The notes under the pieces were generated by a model. That model ran no database searches, had not been told where the DNA came from, and worked only from the letters and a program-made list of their open reading frames with translations. A stretch of DNA of 25,212 bases, taken from contig HG738183.1 in NCBI GenBank assembly GCA_000499405.2, positions 1 through 25,212 of the forward strand, written 5' to 3'. The stretch is from Onchocerca volvulus (taxonomy: Eukaryota; Nematoda; Chromadorea; Rhabditida; Onchocercidae). Of this stretch, positions 1 through 10,035 are shown in pieces. Position 1 is the first letter of the stretch, and every line of letters begins with the position of its first letter. The translations under genes were made by a program, and so were the position numbers.

Positions 1-19
1 TTTTCCGCTTTCTATTGAC

Positions 20-1216
20 TGCTTTGTACAAATTCTTTTCCAGCGCAAGTTTGAGGCATTGTATCTTACAGTGCAATAATAAAAATCCGCGGTTGTGATA
101 GCTGAAAGTTTTAATAAATTTAAAGTGACATTTGAGATCAAAACATTACAAAAATTAAGTACCAGTCATAAAAAATTCAAAAATTGATTGATTTCTATTT
201 GGCGAAATCAGCTTGCTGGATATTGACTAGAAATAGTAAGGCATGATTCTAAATCTCTGTTTAAATGAGCTATATTGACTTACAGAGCAGTCGTTATTTA
301 AAATATAGCAATTATTTTATTTATTGTTCGAAAAATACAATGGATCATACCGAAAACTGACAACCATACGAAACTGAGCAGAAAATGTAAGCGTAGTGAC
401 TCGAAAAAAGAATTGTATTTCGGCAGAATTTGAATCACAAAACGATTTGACGTTAACAGAAATGTGAAGTGCAAAGCAGAAAAAATTGAAAAAGATTTTA
501 GAAATGAGAATACGTGCGTAACCAATGTCGTTTGATGCACTGAAATGCAAATAAATAAATTAGTTAATTAAATCGTTAAATAATTAATAAATTCAGCAAA
601 ATTTTGGATATCCTAATGAAAACAGTCTTATGCCACTGAAATATAAAGGAAAAGTATTTTCGCTGAAAGGAATCGCAAGATCATTTTGCAAAATTTCATG
701 ATCGCATTTCTGCTCCTTTGAATTTATTTGATGCTGATGATTCCAAATTTGACTTAATGAATGTAAAAATTAAATCAATACGGTAACGAAACTTTACTTC
801 CTGCTCTTTTAACAAAAGAATCGTCCTTTAATAGTAGCAATTACAGCGCGGTTGAAATCAGATATGTTTATGTAATTTCATGGACTAGCTTACCTTCAGA
901 AATGTTTTTATTTCGCAATATTTCAGGTAAAATAACGGCCGTATCTAGTAAAAAAAGCACAAAGTTAGAAATAATCAGTTGTAATGAGATGAGAATGAAT
1001 GCATGATTGAAAATACTTTCCTGAACACGGAATGTAATTGCCATTATTAAGTTGCTTACAATACCGTAAAGCAAAAATACGGTAATAAATATAAAAGCCA
1101 GGTATTTTGTAGTCGTATGATGCTCGTCTCTTATATCAAGCACACTTGTCATGTTATCATTATGACAGCTTGAATATTAGGAATAATATGATAATACAGC
1201 AGGAACGAACGACCAT
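20..1216 (-). CDS. Receptor copy A: seven-helix GPCR, 5' part only (cut by window edge), possibly a pseudogene
   Basis: Minus-strand copy of the receptor seen whole in B and C. Visible exons are 894..1152 (from the second Met; up to 1216 from the first ATG), 351..539 and 20..101; exons 4 and 5 would lie left of the window. Donors and acceptors match those of B and C, giving intron phases 1, 1 and 2. The segment encodes helices 1 to 4 and the second extracellular loop. Against C, exon 2 changes Leu to Ser just before the Asn-Arg-Phe motif at the end of helix 3. A 5-nt deletion near 1174 shifts the frame after the first ATG (1216), so that reading stops within 19 codons; only a start at 1152 (Met24 of the other copies) gives a normal protein. 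The copy may therefore be dead, or the true start of the family may be Met24. Confidence 0.65.
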
Positions 1217-1975
1217 AATATTATTCAATAGAACTTTCTTAATCAATATTCGGCATATAATAAAAGTTCGACTGACAAAGAGTTTCACTGTCTGTAATAA
1301 AAATATTGCCAAATTTTTCAGCAAATTTAATTGAAGAAAGCATATTTATGTTTGAGAAATTAATATTTGATTCCGAGACGAAATTACAATTTTTAGCTAA
1401 AAAACGTCGGTGCTTATGAGTTTTTAACATTAGAAACAGATTTTATTTTTACATTTGAAAAAAAATATATATATTCATTGTATCAATGAATGAAAGAACG
1501 ATGACAAGTTAGAATATTCATTCTGCATATCTCGACAATATTGGCAATACTGTATAATTTAATAATTTTTAGTCATAATTTATAATACTCCTTTATATAT
1601 ATTATGAATTATTATTTATAATATTCCTTTCCTATCTACTATTTTAATTTCTTCTAGCAATCAATTTTAACGATATTTGTGTGTGCTCCAATTTCTCTTA
1701 AATACAATCTATTGCACTGCATAATATATAAAAAAGAATTATCGTCGCTTCTCGATAAAATAATATAAATAAAATGAAATAATCCGATTACTACAGAAAT
1801 TTCTGATATTCTCAGGTAAATGAGTCGCATATTTTTATATCTGGGCACAAATTTCATTCTCCCATCTTTCGATTGAGCTTATGAATGTGATGTCAAATAT
1901 TGAGATACCAATTGTCAAAAACGTTACAAAGACAAGCAGCTCTCACAAGCAGTTCTCAATCTTCTCCTTAGTCCT
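1217..1975 (-). repeat. 5' flank of receptor A: left arm of a large inverted repeat
   Basis: This non-coding stretch is the reverse complement of about 5490..6216 upstream of receptor B, with modest divergence and small indels. With the genes included, the arms run 1..1975 and about 5490..7440, separated by about 3.5 kb. A 67-codon minus-strand frame at 1654..1857 is not kept in the B arm, where a single-base change shifts it, so I do not call it a gene. Confidence 0.8.
1292..1303 (-). promoter_or_regulatory. Conserved 3' splice acceptor upstream of receptor A start
   Basis: Read on the minus strand this is a T-rich tract ending TTACAG, 76 nt before the first ATG. The same site lies upstream of B and C. 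It could join a 5' non-coding exon or accept a spliced leader; nematodes commonly add SL1 at such sites. Confidence 0.4.
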
Positions 1976-2125
1976 CACATTCAATTTTTTGCATGATTAA
2001 TGTGTGCCTTCCACCACTGTCAAACCCGAGAATGATTCATATCTAAAACGAGAGTTTTGGGGTAGCAAGATCAGTATCAGCAGCAACATTGGGAGGATCA
2101 ATGCGAATGGTTTTTTCAGCATTGG

Positions 2126-2126
<1 letters not shown>

Positions 2127-2174
<48 letters not shown>
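2127..2174. repeat. (TA)n microsatellite
   Basis: An uninterrupted run of about 24 TA dinucleotides, just outside the left arm of the inverted repeat. The surrounding 1976..2450 shows no gene or repeat I can recognise. Confidence 0.97.
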
Positions 2175-2178
<4 letters not shown>

Positions 2179-2454
2179 GAACAATTTTTTCAAGTCAATC
2201 CTATTACGTTGTCATCTTTAATGAGATCAGTCTCTTCAACATCAATAGCAGTAGCAACTCAATTCCAACCAATATCAAAGCGATTTCAACGATAATTCAG
2301 CAGAAGATTAATGTTAATATCGCTTATATTTATCGTATATTATTCGTTTACTGTTATATTGTATACTGCGATATTATGTATAATATTGAAGAAGTCTATT
2401 GCTGACTTAACAAAGTCACAGTAGCAAACCCAAATTACAAATGGATTAGAATTT

Positions 2455-2870
2455 TTTCCTCATAGATGTGACAGGTAAGCATAAGTAGATATATCTGCAG
2501 AGAAACACGCGCCTATTCGAATGCAACGTTGTATTAAGATTTCAAATCAGTCGATAAGAACTTGAAAGATATTATACTGCCACAGGTATAACAGACAAAA
2601 AAAAGTAGATATATCAATATAGATACATATGTGTACCCGAATGAACGCTATTTCGAAATTTCAAATCAATCACTGAAGAATTTAAAACATAAAAATGAAC
2701 AATGCAGAAAGTAGGCAGGTTAATGAATTTAGTCCGTTCACTTTTACCTGTAACAGGTGTGACAGGTAAATAAAATGTAGGTATATCTATATAAAAACAC
2801 GCGCCTATTCGAATGAGCATTATATCAAAATTTTAAAGCAATAGATGAAGAACTTGCAATGTTGCGTTAA
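2455..2870 (-). repeat. Three degenerate units of an interspersed repeat in tandem
   Basis: Units start near 2467, 2585 and 2758. Each has a GTGACAGGTAA-like lead, a GTAGATATATC-like block, a piece resembling AACACGCGCCTATTCGAATG, and a tail like TTTCAAATCAATC. Read in reverse, the units match the core of the repeats at 10116..10345, 22195..22400 and 24160..24320, so they are minus-strand copies of one family. The middle unit is the most diverged. Confidence 0.7.
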
Positions 2871-2879
2871 GAGCCACAG

Positions 2880-4215
2880 AAGTAGTTATAGGTATGAATC
2901 AGACACTTCTAGACAGTTTACTTAGATTTATTCAATATGATTCAATATGAATTACAGGCTGATCTATAATCAACTTTTCAAGCATGCTTATCAAGGCCTT
3001 TTTCAGCACGTAGAATGACCTAAGAAGCAATTTTAACACGCTTCCAGATTTACCACGAAGTCCAGAGCATGTGCAGCATATCGAGGAATTGGCGATGTCG
3101 CCGTTCTTCTTAACCGTGACAATGATAGAGGTTCTTGTTTTTATCGTACTGTTATCGAATATTTCGCGGTATCTCAAACTTGAATAATTAAACCTTTATT
3201 ACAGAAATTTAGATAATAACGTACGAACAATTAAAAATCAATTATATCAATTAAACAATTTAAATGACGATTTATTAATATGAGAAAAAGAGATAAAAAT
3301 ACTATTAAGAGGAAACTTGAATTATCGCAGACGGAGGATCCAACCGCATCCATAATTGGCCTTCCTTTCAAATGATGCACAAAGAAGCATCTCCATAACA
3401 TGAAAAAGCTTTTGTTTGTGCTAGCGCATGACAGAGCATTTTATGGTCTCATTAATAATAGCATTAAACAAAAGTTAAAGCATTTGACAAAACTATAAAC
3501 AAGAATAACAAGGCCATAAAACAAAGTCATTTGATTTGAAACACAGAAATAAATTTTATACAATCATCAACAGTTACTAATTATTTCCTTTAAAACAGAG
3601 AAATCACATTTCTCTGATCCTCCTCACTCATTTCAGCAACAAGCGATAAGAAACGGTTTTGTTCTAAGCTCAGGAACTGCTTATGCAAAATCTTGTATAC
3701 CATTTGCTGGTTGGTATTTTGATCTTATTTTTATGATCGAAGTCAAATATTTTTTGAGATGAACACAATTTATCTTTAAATTTTTCTTTTTCTGTTCGAA
3801 TTATTTTCGCTTTTACTTTGTGATTTTCTATATCTTCCAGAAGTATTCACTCATAGAATATATGTCAATTTTTTCAAAAAAATTTATATAGGTCACAAGG
3901 AACCATCGAATTTAAAATTGATTACGCTTTTATAGAAATCGACAATGAAAATGAGAAATTGCTGAAAGAAGCAAAAAAAAAAAATGCATCAGATTAATGA
4001 CACATTTTAATTTTGGACTATGCATTCATTGTCGACTACACTATTTGTTATGCTTTATGCTTCATGTCAGCCGAAATTATTGCTTGCGAATGGATAAACA
4101 TCGTGAAAACCGTTCAAGAGTTCTGGAATTGGACAAATTTCTAAAAGTTCCAAAAGATTTATAAATACTTGACATCTTAGTCATTTGTGACGAGTGCAAA
4201 GCACATACTATTAAA
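2880..4215 (+). pseudogene. DEPDC1/LET-99-family pseudogene, 3' part, introns retained
   Basis: This plus-strand segment is a decayed genomic copy of 12840..13605 of the minus-strand DEPDC1-family gene. In order it holds intron sequence (from 2880), the exon equivalent to 13325..13477 (at about 3015..3096 and 3643..3718), the next intron, the exon equivalent to 12899..13065 (about 3938..4110) and the start of the following intron. Splice sites survive, so it arose by DNA duplication, not by reverse transcription. Lesions include an in-frame TAA six codons into the first exon, a 546-bp insertion within that exon, an A-run with extra sequence in the second exon, and substitutions throughout. 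The exons upstream and downstream are missing. Confidence 0.85.
3097..3642. mobile_element. 546-bp insertion with 5-bp target-site duplication (GCGAT)
   Basis: The pseudogene exon aligns base for base with the intact gene once this segment and one copy of GCGAT are removed. GCGAT occurs at 3092..3096 and again at 3643..3647, as expected for a target-site duplication. The ends show no clear terminal inverted repeats, and no transposase or reverse transcriptase frame is present, so this is a non-autonomous element of unknown class. Its right part (about 3400..3640) resembles 17580..17772, which interrupts another repeat in this window. Confidence 0.75.
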
Positions 4216-4316
4216 CTTACTCAACTCCATTTTGGTAGTATGTTGGGTGTTCATTAAACAACAACAACACAACAAAAAAGACCAAATCCTTTTTGGATTT
4301 CTTTTTTATTTTGTTC

Positions 4317-4508
4317 TTTTATAAGTGGTGTGAGATTCCAGTCAATGATGGAGGTATTGGAGAGGTTAGCTCTACTTTGGTGTTTGATATCAAAAAGTCT
4401 ATATCAAAAGACTATGAAGTATTTTATGATAACTCAATTGCACGAAGAGCTACTTTCGTTATTGATGATGAGTTTATCATACGTTATCAGTCAATAAATG
4501 TTTTACCA
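4317..4508 (+). pseudogene. Peroxiredoxin (AhpC/TSA) fragment of bacterial type; probable nuclear Wolbachia transfer
   Basis: The frame encodes about 63 residues that follow the C-terminal half of 2-Cys peroxiredoxins: a Trp followed by PVNDGGIGEV, then a SISKDYEV stretch, RATFVIDDEFIIR, and an SINVLP that replaces the usual NDLP(L/V)GR. GGIG (not GGLG) and the short D-N-S-I segment before R-R-A-T-F look like alphaproteobacterial rather than animal enzymes, by family knowledge. The N-terminal half with the peroxidatic Cys is absent, and homology ends just after the Pro. No intron interrupts the match. Flanks are A/T homopolymer-rich. It cannot make a working enzyme. A retrocopy of a worm peroxiredoxin is the main alternative. 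Confidence 0.65.
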
Positions 4509-4559
4509 AAAAATTTTTTTTATTCTCTTACAAACTACGCATAAAATCAAAACCATTAA

Positions 4560-5490
4560 GTTTAACCTAATTAAATTTGTTCTGATTTTTTGACCAACCA
4601 AAGCATAATAAAAAAAAAAAAAATTTTTAAATATCCCCTAAAACTACTAAAAAATAAATAACAAAAAAAACAGACAAATTTTTTCAATGAGTGTCATTTT
4701 ACAAAAAAAAAAAAAAAAAAGAAAAAAAAAAACTAAAACATTTTAGTTTTTTTTTTTTTTAAAATTACGATCTAACAATTCGTGTTTGGACATATATATG
4801 AATATGGAATTATTTTGTACTGTGCGTGAAAAATGCGATGATAATGAAATATTCAAAGAAAGCGAATTATACCGGTCACTTTTTTAGTTTATTTTCAAAC
4901 AAAATCACCCATAAAAAGTGTCTGTTTTAAATCGAAATAATTGAATTTTTCTTTTTTTTTTTTTTCAAGAACTTCTCGTGAATTGTCGGTTGCAACATCA
5001 GTTCTGATTCGCCGCGGACTGAAAAGGATCGAATCGAAACAACTTCTCTGATTAATAAGGGCAATTGAAGTGTTCATTTCTTCACCTACCAGACTTATTA
5101 GAATCCCATGACCATTATAAAAGAAAGTAGGAAAGAAGTAGAAAGGCATAAAAATTAGAAATAATGACTAATGCTAATAATATATTTCATTTGACTAAAT
5201 TTAATTGTTTGAGTTAATATGCACTGAAAAATGGTACTTCATCTTTGCACATTACCACCATTAATGAGAAAGCTGATTATTGATTTATTTACTTGAATTA
5301 TCATCGCCACCGTCTGCAATGTTTTACTTAATTCATTTTTAATTGATAATGGGAGAGTGAAGGAGTTTGTGCCAGATATAAATATGCATCTGAGAATATT
5401 AGAAATTTCTATACTGATTGGAATCATTTGGTTTGATAGTGAGGGGAGGTACACATTAGTTGTAATAAAAACTGAGTGGGAGGATTAAAA
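4560..5490. other. Homopolymer-rich intergenic DNA with possible coding relics
   Basis: It contains several long A and T runs (around 4610, 4700 and 4750). At 4970..5045 the plus strand has a more GC-rich open stretch with a good upstream acceptor (a T-run followed by CAAG) that begins TSRELSVATS and reads to a stop after about 25 codons; the source gene is not recognised. At about 5345..5440 lies a second, shorter copy of the receptor 5' flank motif also seen at 5598..5680. No gene is supported. Confidence 0.45.
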
Positions 5491-6216
5491 ACAAGACTGA
5501 GAAATGCTTATGAGAATTGCTTGTCCTTGTAAAGTTCTTGACAACTGATATCTCAATATTTGACATTCATAAGATCTCTTAGCAATCGAAAGATGAGAGA
5601 ATGGACTTTGTGCCCAGATATAAATATGTGGCTCATTTACCTGAGAATATTAGAAATTTCTGTAGTAATCAGATTATTTCATTCTATCTATATTTTTTAA
5701 TCGAAAAGCGACGATAATTCTTCTTTATATATTATGCAGTGCAATAGATTGTATTTAAGAGAAATTGGAGCACACACAAATATCGTTAAAATTGATTGCT
5801 AGAAGAAATTAAAATAGTAGATAGGAAAGGAATATTATAAAGAAGTATTATAAATTATTACTAAAAATTATTAAATTATAAAGTATTGCCAATATTGTCG
5901 AGATATGCAGAATGAATATTCTAACTTGTCATCGTTCTTTCATTCATTGATACAATGAATATATATATTTTTTTTCAAATGTAAAAATAAAATCTGTTTC
6001 TAATGTTAAAAACTCGTAAGCACCGACGTTTTTTAGCTAAAAATTGTAATTTCGTCTCGGAATCAAATATTAATTTCTCAAACATAAATATGCTTTCTTC
6101 AATTAAATTTGCTGAAAAATTTGGCAATATTTTTATTACAGACAGTGAAACTCTTTGTCAGTCGAACTTTTATTATATACCGAATATTGATTAAGAAAGT
6201 TCTATTGAATAATATT
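5490..6216 (+). repeat. 5' flank of receptor B: right arm of the inverted repeat
   Basis: It matches the reverse complement of 1217..1975 from its outer edge to the receptor start. The inner part (5800..6216) also matches the flank of receptor C from 17972 onward. No conserved coding frame extends through it, although an open frame runs into exon 1 from 6109. Confidence 0.8.
6130..6141 (+). promoter_or_regulatory. Conserved 3' splice acceptor upstream of receptor B start
   Basis: A T-rich tract ending in ATTACAG lies 76 nt before the ATG at 6217, and its equivalents lie at the same place in the other copies. It may receive an upstream non-coding exon or a trans-spliced leader. Only transcript data can decide. 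Confidence 0.4.
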
Positions 6217-8264
6217 ATGGTCGTTCGTTCCTGCTGTATTATCATATTATTCCTAATATTATCTTCAAGCTGTCATAATGATAACATGACGAGTGTGCTT
6301 GATATAAGAGACGAGCATCATACCACTACAAAATACCTGGCTTTTATATTTATTACCGTATTTTTGCTTTACGGTATTGTAAGCAACTTAATAATGGCAA
6401 TTACATTCTGTGTTCAGGAAAGTATTTTCAATCATGCATTCATTCTCATCTCATTACAACTGATTATTTCTAACTTTGTGCTTTTTTTACTAGATACGGC
6501 CGTTATTTTACCTGAAATATTGCGAAATAAAAACATTTCTGAAGGTAAGCTATTCCATGAAATTACATAAACATATCTGATTTCAACCCCGCTGTAATTG
6601 CTACTATTAAAGGACGATTCTTTCGTTAAAAGAGCAGGAAGTAAAGCTTCGTTACCGTATTGATTTAATTTTTACATTCATTAAGTCAAATTTGGAATCA
6701 TCAGCATCAAATAAATTCAAAGGAGCAGGAATATGAATATGAAATTTTGTAAAAGTGATCTTGTGATTCCTTTCGGCAAAATACTTTTTTTTTTAGAATT
6801 CAGTGACATTTTCATTAGGATGTTCAGAATTTTACTGAATTTATTAATTATTCTACAAATTAATTGACTAATTTATTTAACTACATTTCAGTGCATCAAA
6901 CGACATGGGTTACGAACGTATTCTCATTTCTGAAATCTTTTTCAACTTATTCCGCCTTGCACTTCACATTTCTGTTAACGTTGAATCGTTTTGTGATTCA
7001 AATTCTGCCAAAATACAATTCTTTTTTCGAGTCACTACGATTACATTTTCTGCTCAGTTTCACATGGCTATCAGTTTTCGGTATGATCCATTGTATTTTT
7101 CGAACAATAAATAAAATAATTGCTATATTATAAATAACGACCGCTCTGTAAGTCAATATAGCTCATCTAAACAGAGACTCAAGAATCATGCCCTACTGTT
7201 TCTAGTCAATATCCAGCAAGCTGATTTCGCCAAATATAAACCAATCAATTTTTGAGTTTTTTTTTGACTGGTACTTAATTTTTGTAATGTTTTGATCCCA
7301 ATGTCACTTCAAATTCAAAAATTTATTTATACAACAACTAAAACTTTCAGCTATCACAACCGCGGATTTTTATTATTGCACTGCAAGATACAATGCCTCA
7401 AACTTGCGCTGGAAAAGAATTTGTACAAAGCAGTCAATAGAAAGCGGGAAAATTTTTTTGAGGCAACATTTGAGCGTCATTTTAAGCTATGCTGAACATT
7501 AACCTGAATATTAAAATATATTAAACTGCAAAGATTCAATGCAAATTTCCCATTGTATTATTCCAACAATCAACAATTCGTGAAGAACTCTTAAAAAAAT
7601 GCTACAGTAGTAGTATTTTTCTATTTTTTCATTGTTCCATTAAAAATCTGTTAGATGATATTTAATAATAACATTTATGATTCATTATTCAGAATTCGTT
7701 ATGCGTGGATAACTTTTCTGCCTGTCGCTATGTTCGTTATGTATATTGCGATATTCTATAGTATCCGGCGTAGACGTCATTTTATTTCAGATATCAATCA
7801 AACTCAAAGTTGGTTCCGCTAAATTCTTTCTTTTCGTAGCAAGAAAGACAACAAATTAAGATATAAATTATTATTTTTTTATGCTATTTTTCAAATTTAC
7901 CAAATTGTTTTAAATCTTCATTATTTCCTTTTTATTTTGTTTCTATTAAATAATATATTTAGAAATTTCAGGCATAAATGCAGGATCTGCGTCAAATACA
8001 GCGAGCACTGGAAGTTATGAGCGAGTTATGTTAATTCAGGCAGCACTAATTTGCGGTGCATTAGAAAGCACAATTCTTATTTCCAATTTTTTACCATCTC
8101 TCGTACTAAAAGTTTTTGGCCAAAAAGCTATTTTATCATTAAGTATTTTTATCAATTGCTACGCTATTTCAAGCCGTACCGCACTCCCTACAGTCTATTT
8201 TATTTACAACAAACAAGCCCGCAAAATTATAAAGAATTTCCTTTTACGCTTGCACTGCAATTAG
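6217..8264 (+). CDS. Receptor copy B: nematode seven-helix GPCR (serpentine receptor)
   Basis: Five exons: 6217..6544, 6892..7080, 7351..7432, 7693..7808 and 7972..8264, with intron phases 1, 1, 2 and 1, giving 1008 nt and 335 residues. Predicted helices are at about 41-64, 72-98, 118-143, 161-177, 204-225, 256-282 and 291-316. Helix 3 ends in Leu-Asn-Arg-Phe (140-143), the DRY-equivalent seen in nematode serpentine receptors. A Cys sits at 182 in loop 2, and helix 7 ends PTVYFIYNKQ followed by a basic tail. The 23 residues before Met24 form a hydrophobic, signal-like segment. I cannot name the subfamily with confidence; srx/srsx-like is a guess. The ligand is unknown. The exon 4 donor (CAAA|GTTGGT) was chosen because it is the one that keeps frame. 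An AATAAA lies 146 nt past the stop. Confidence 0.8.
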
Positions 8265-10002
8265 AAGGACTATTATTATAACATACATTAATTTTCTAAT
8301 GGACTGAAATATTAGATAAGAAAAGATTTTCTGAAAATTGGAATTCGGTTTATCTCAACAATGAAATTGAATCGCAATCTATTGCAATTTCCAATATTTT
8401 CTGATTTTCAATAAAAATCTTGGATGATGACACGAATACTTTTCAAATTTAGCTTTATATAAGCTTGTAAATGAGTTAAATTGGTTGTGAAACTATTTAT
8501 ATTTGGTTTCTTTGAAACTCATAGTGGAGTTAATAAGATTTATGGATTCTGTAATGATCATGGATATTACAGCAGAAGAATGAGCGTAAATTCTGTTTGT
8601 ATTGATAAACATGATTTGCTTCATTTCGGCAGATTTTTTGTAGAATATTGATATGAATGTAAAAGTAACTGCATCAAAATTAAATCCTTTTCAACATTTG
8701 TTTTCTAAAACATTTCGCCATCTAAAAATGTTGCGTTTATTGTTATTATCATTTCGAAAGTATGTTCTTGCAAGAAGATGTTGCGCAGAAATTACCAAAG
8801 ATTTTTTCGAATTCTTCCTTTCGGTTAGACGGGATGCTGCAATCGTGTTTCCGTGAGAGGCAGGATATTTAGAAAAGCAATGCATAAATTAAATAGAAGT
8901 GGGAAGTTCAAGCAATAAGAATTAAGCAATATGCAGTTACCATAAAATTCAATCATTTTTTGCACTATGTTTTTCCCGATAATAAAGTTTTTGATGTTAA
9001 ACTTGATGTTTCTCGATAATTTGAGAGTCGAAAAAATTCTGTGACTTGTTAGACCTAAACAGTTACTTAGCAACCATGAGAACGATTTTAATTATAGCTT
9101 TGTTACCTAGGTAAAGTGCAAAGGAAGGTTCAGCAATACTTCAGCTCAACTTTAACTGCCTTTCATAAATATTTAATTCATTAGTTTTTCTACTTCTAAC
9201 TGTTTTAGCAATTAAATATTTGCATAACTTGCAACCTTAATGAAATTATGGGTTGATAAGCATAATTTGCAAATAACATGAACTATTCATACTTTTGTTT
9301 GAAATGAAATAGAAAAAAAATTTGAGATTCTTAAAATTTGTTGTACAAAGAAAAGTGAATATTCAAAACATTGAGAATTTTGACGTTTCGTCTGTCTAGA
9401 AGAACTTTATAACGCGATTCATGAGAAGTCGTCAAAATAAATTATTGAACGTCAAAAAAATAATTGTAACAGATTTTAAATCTCATTTTTGTAATGAATG
9501 TTGGATATAAAATTTATTTTATTTGCTGGTACATAATTTAACTACCATAAACATTCCCAAACACTTATACTGTGGTTAAATTTTTAGAAAGTACGAATAT
9601 TATTCTCGAGACTAAACGAATTATAAATCGATTAATATTTAACTTTTATTGCTCTCATTCTTTTCGCCACTAATTTAATCACTTTATTATTCTGATGAAA
9701 AATACAATTTCCTGCTAACGAACTGATCATTTATGTCAAGAAACGAATTTCTGCAACAAATTATGTTGGAAAGTTTGACATTAAATCTAAATTTTCTGAA
9801 GTTTTAGCTTTTCCTCTAGAAATTTAAAATTTTCACATTAAAATTAAATTTTAAGAGATAAAAACGTGGAAAAAGACATTCATTTTGAAATTTAAATTTG
9901 CAAAATTTAGCAATACTTTTTTGTTGCAGATGTTAAAACTTCTTGTCAGTTTATATTCCTCATACAACATCGAATTTTGAAGGGAAGTTTGCTGAGTAAT
10001 AT
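8265..10002 (+). repeat. 3' flank of receptor B, repeated after receptor C
   Basis: Non-coding DNA that aligns along its length with 20421..22161. Parts of it recur at 16805..17972 (leading into receptor C) and, inverted, at 23282..24148. It therefore represents the spacer between tandem receptors: 3' flank of one copy and 5' flank of the next. It carries an acceptor-like TTTTGTTGCAG at 9919..9929 ahead of the truncated receptor start at 10003. No conserved coding frame is present. Confidence 0.8.
8410..8415 (+). terminator. AATAAA polyadenylation signal for receptor B
   Basis: A canonical AATAAA lies 146 nt after the receptor B stop. The corresponding place after receptor C has changed and lacks the hexamer. 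Confidence 0.4.
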
Positions 10003-10035
10003 ATGGCAGTTCGTTCTTGCTATATTATCATACTA
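10003..10035 (+). pseudogene. Beheaded receptor: first 11 codons only
   Basis: ATG followed by codons reading AVRSCYIIIL matches the MVVRSCCIIIL start of receptor B, and the upstream acceptor and flank are in the expected place. Homology stops abruptly at 10035 where an interspersed repeat begins; the rest of the gene is absent. This is the remnant of a further tandem receptor copy. Confidence 0.75.

Noticed and set aside
1654..1857. A 67-codon minus-strand frame upstream of receptor A
   Set aside because: The equivalent sequence before receptor B (5610..5810) has a frameshift early in it, so the frame is not conserved.
2455..2870. A CRISPR-like array
   Set aside because: Only three units with irregular spacing and strong divergence, in a eukaryotic context; they belong to an interspersed repeat family.
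2932..3177. An 81-codon minus-strand gene
   Set aside because: It is the antisense of the DEPDC1 pseudogene and runs across the insertion junction.
6109..6570. A single 153-codon frame as the full first exon of receptor B
   Set aside because: It runs upstream past the conserved acceptor and downstream past a good donor (GAAG|GTAAGC) into intron 1. The upstream part is not open in A or C.
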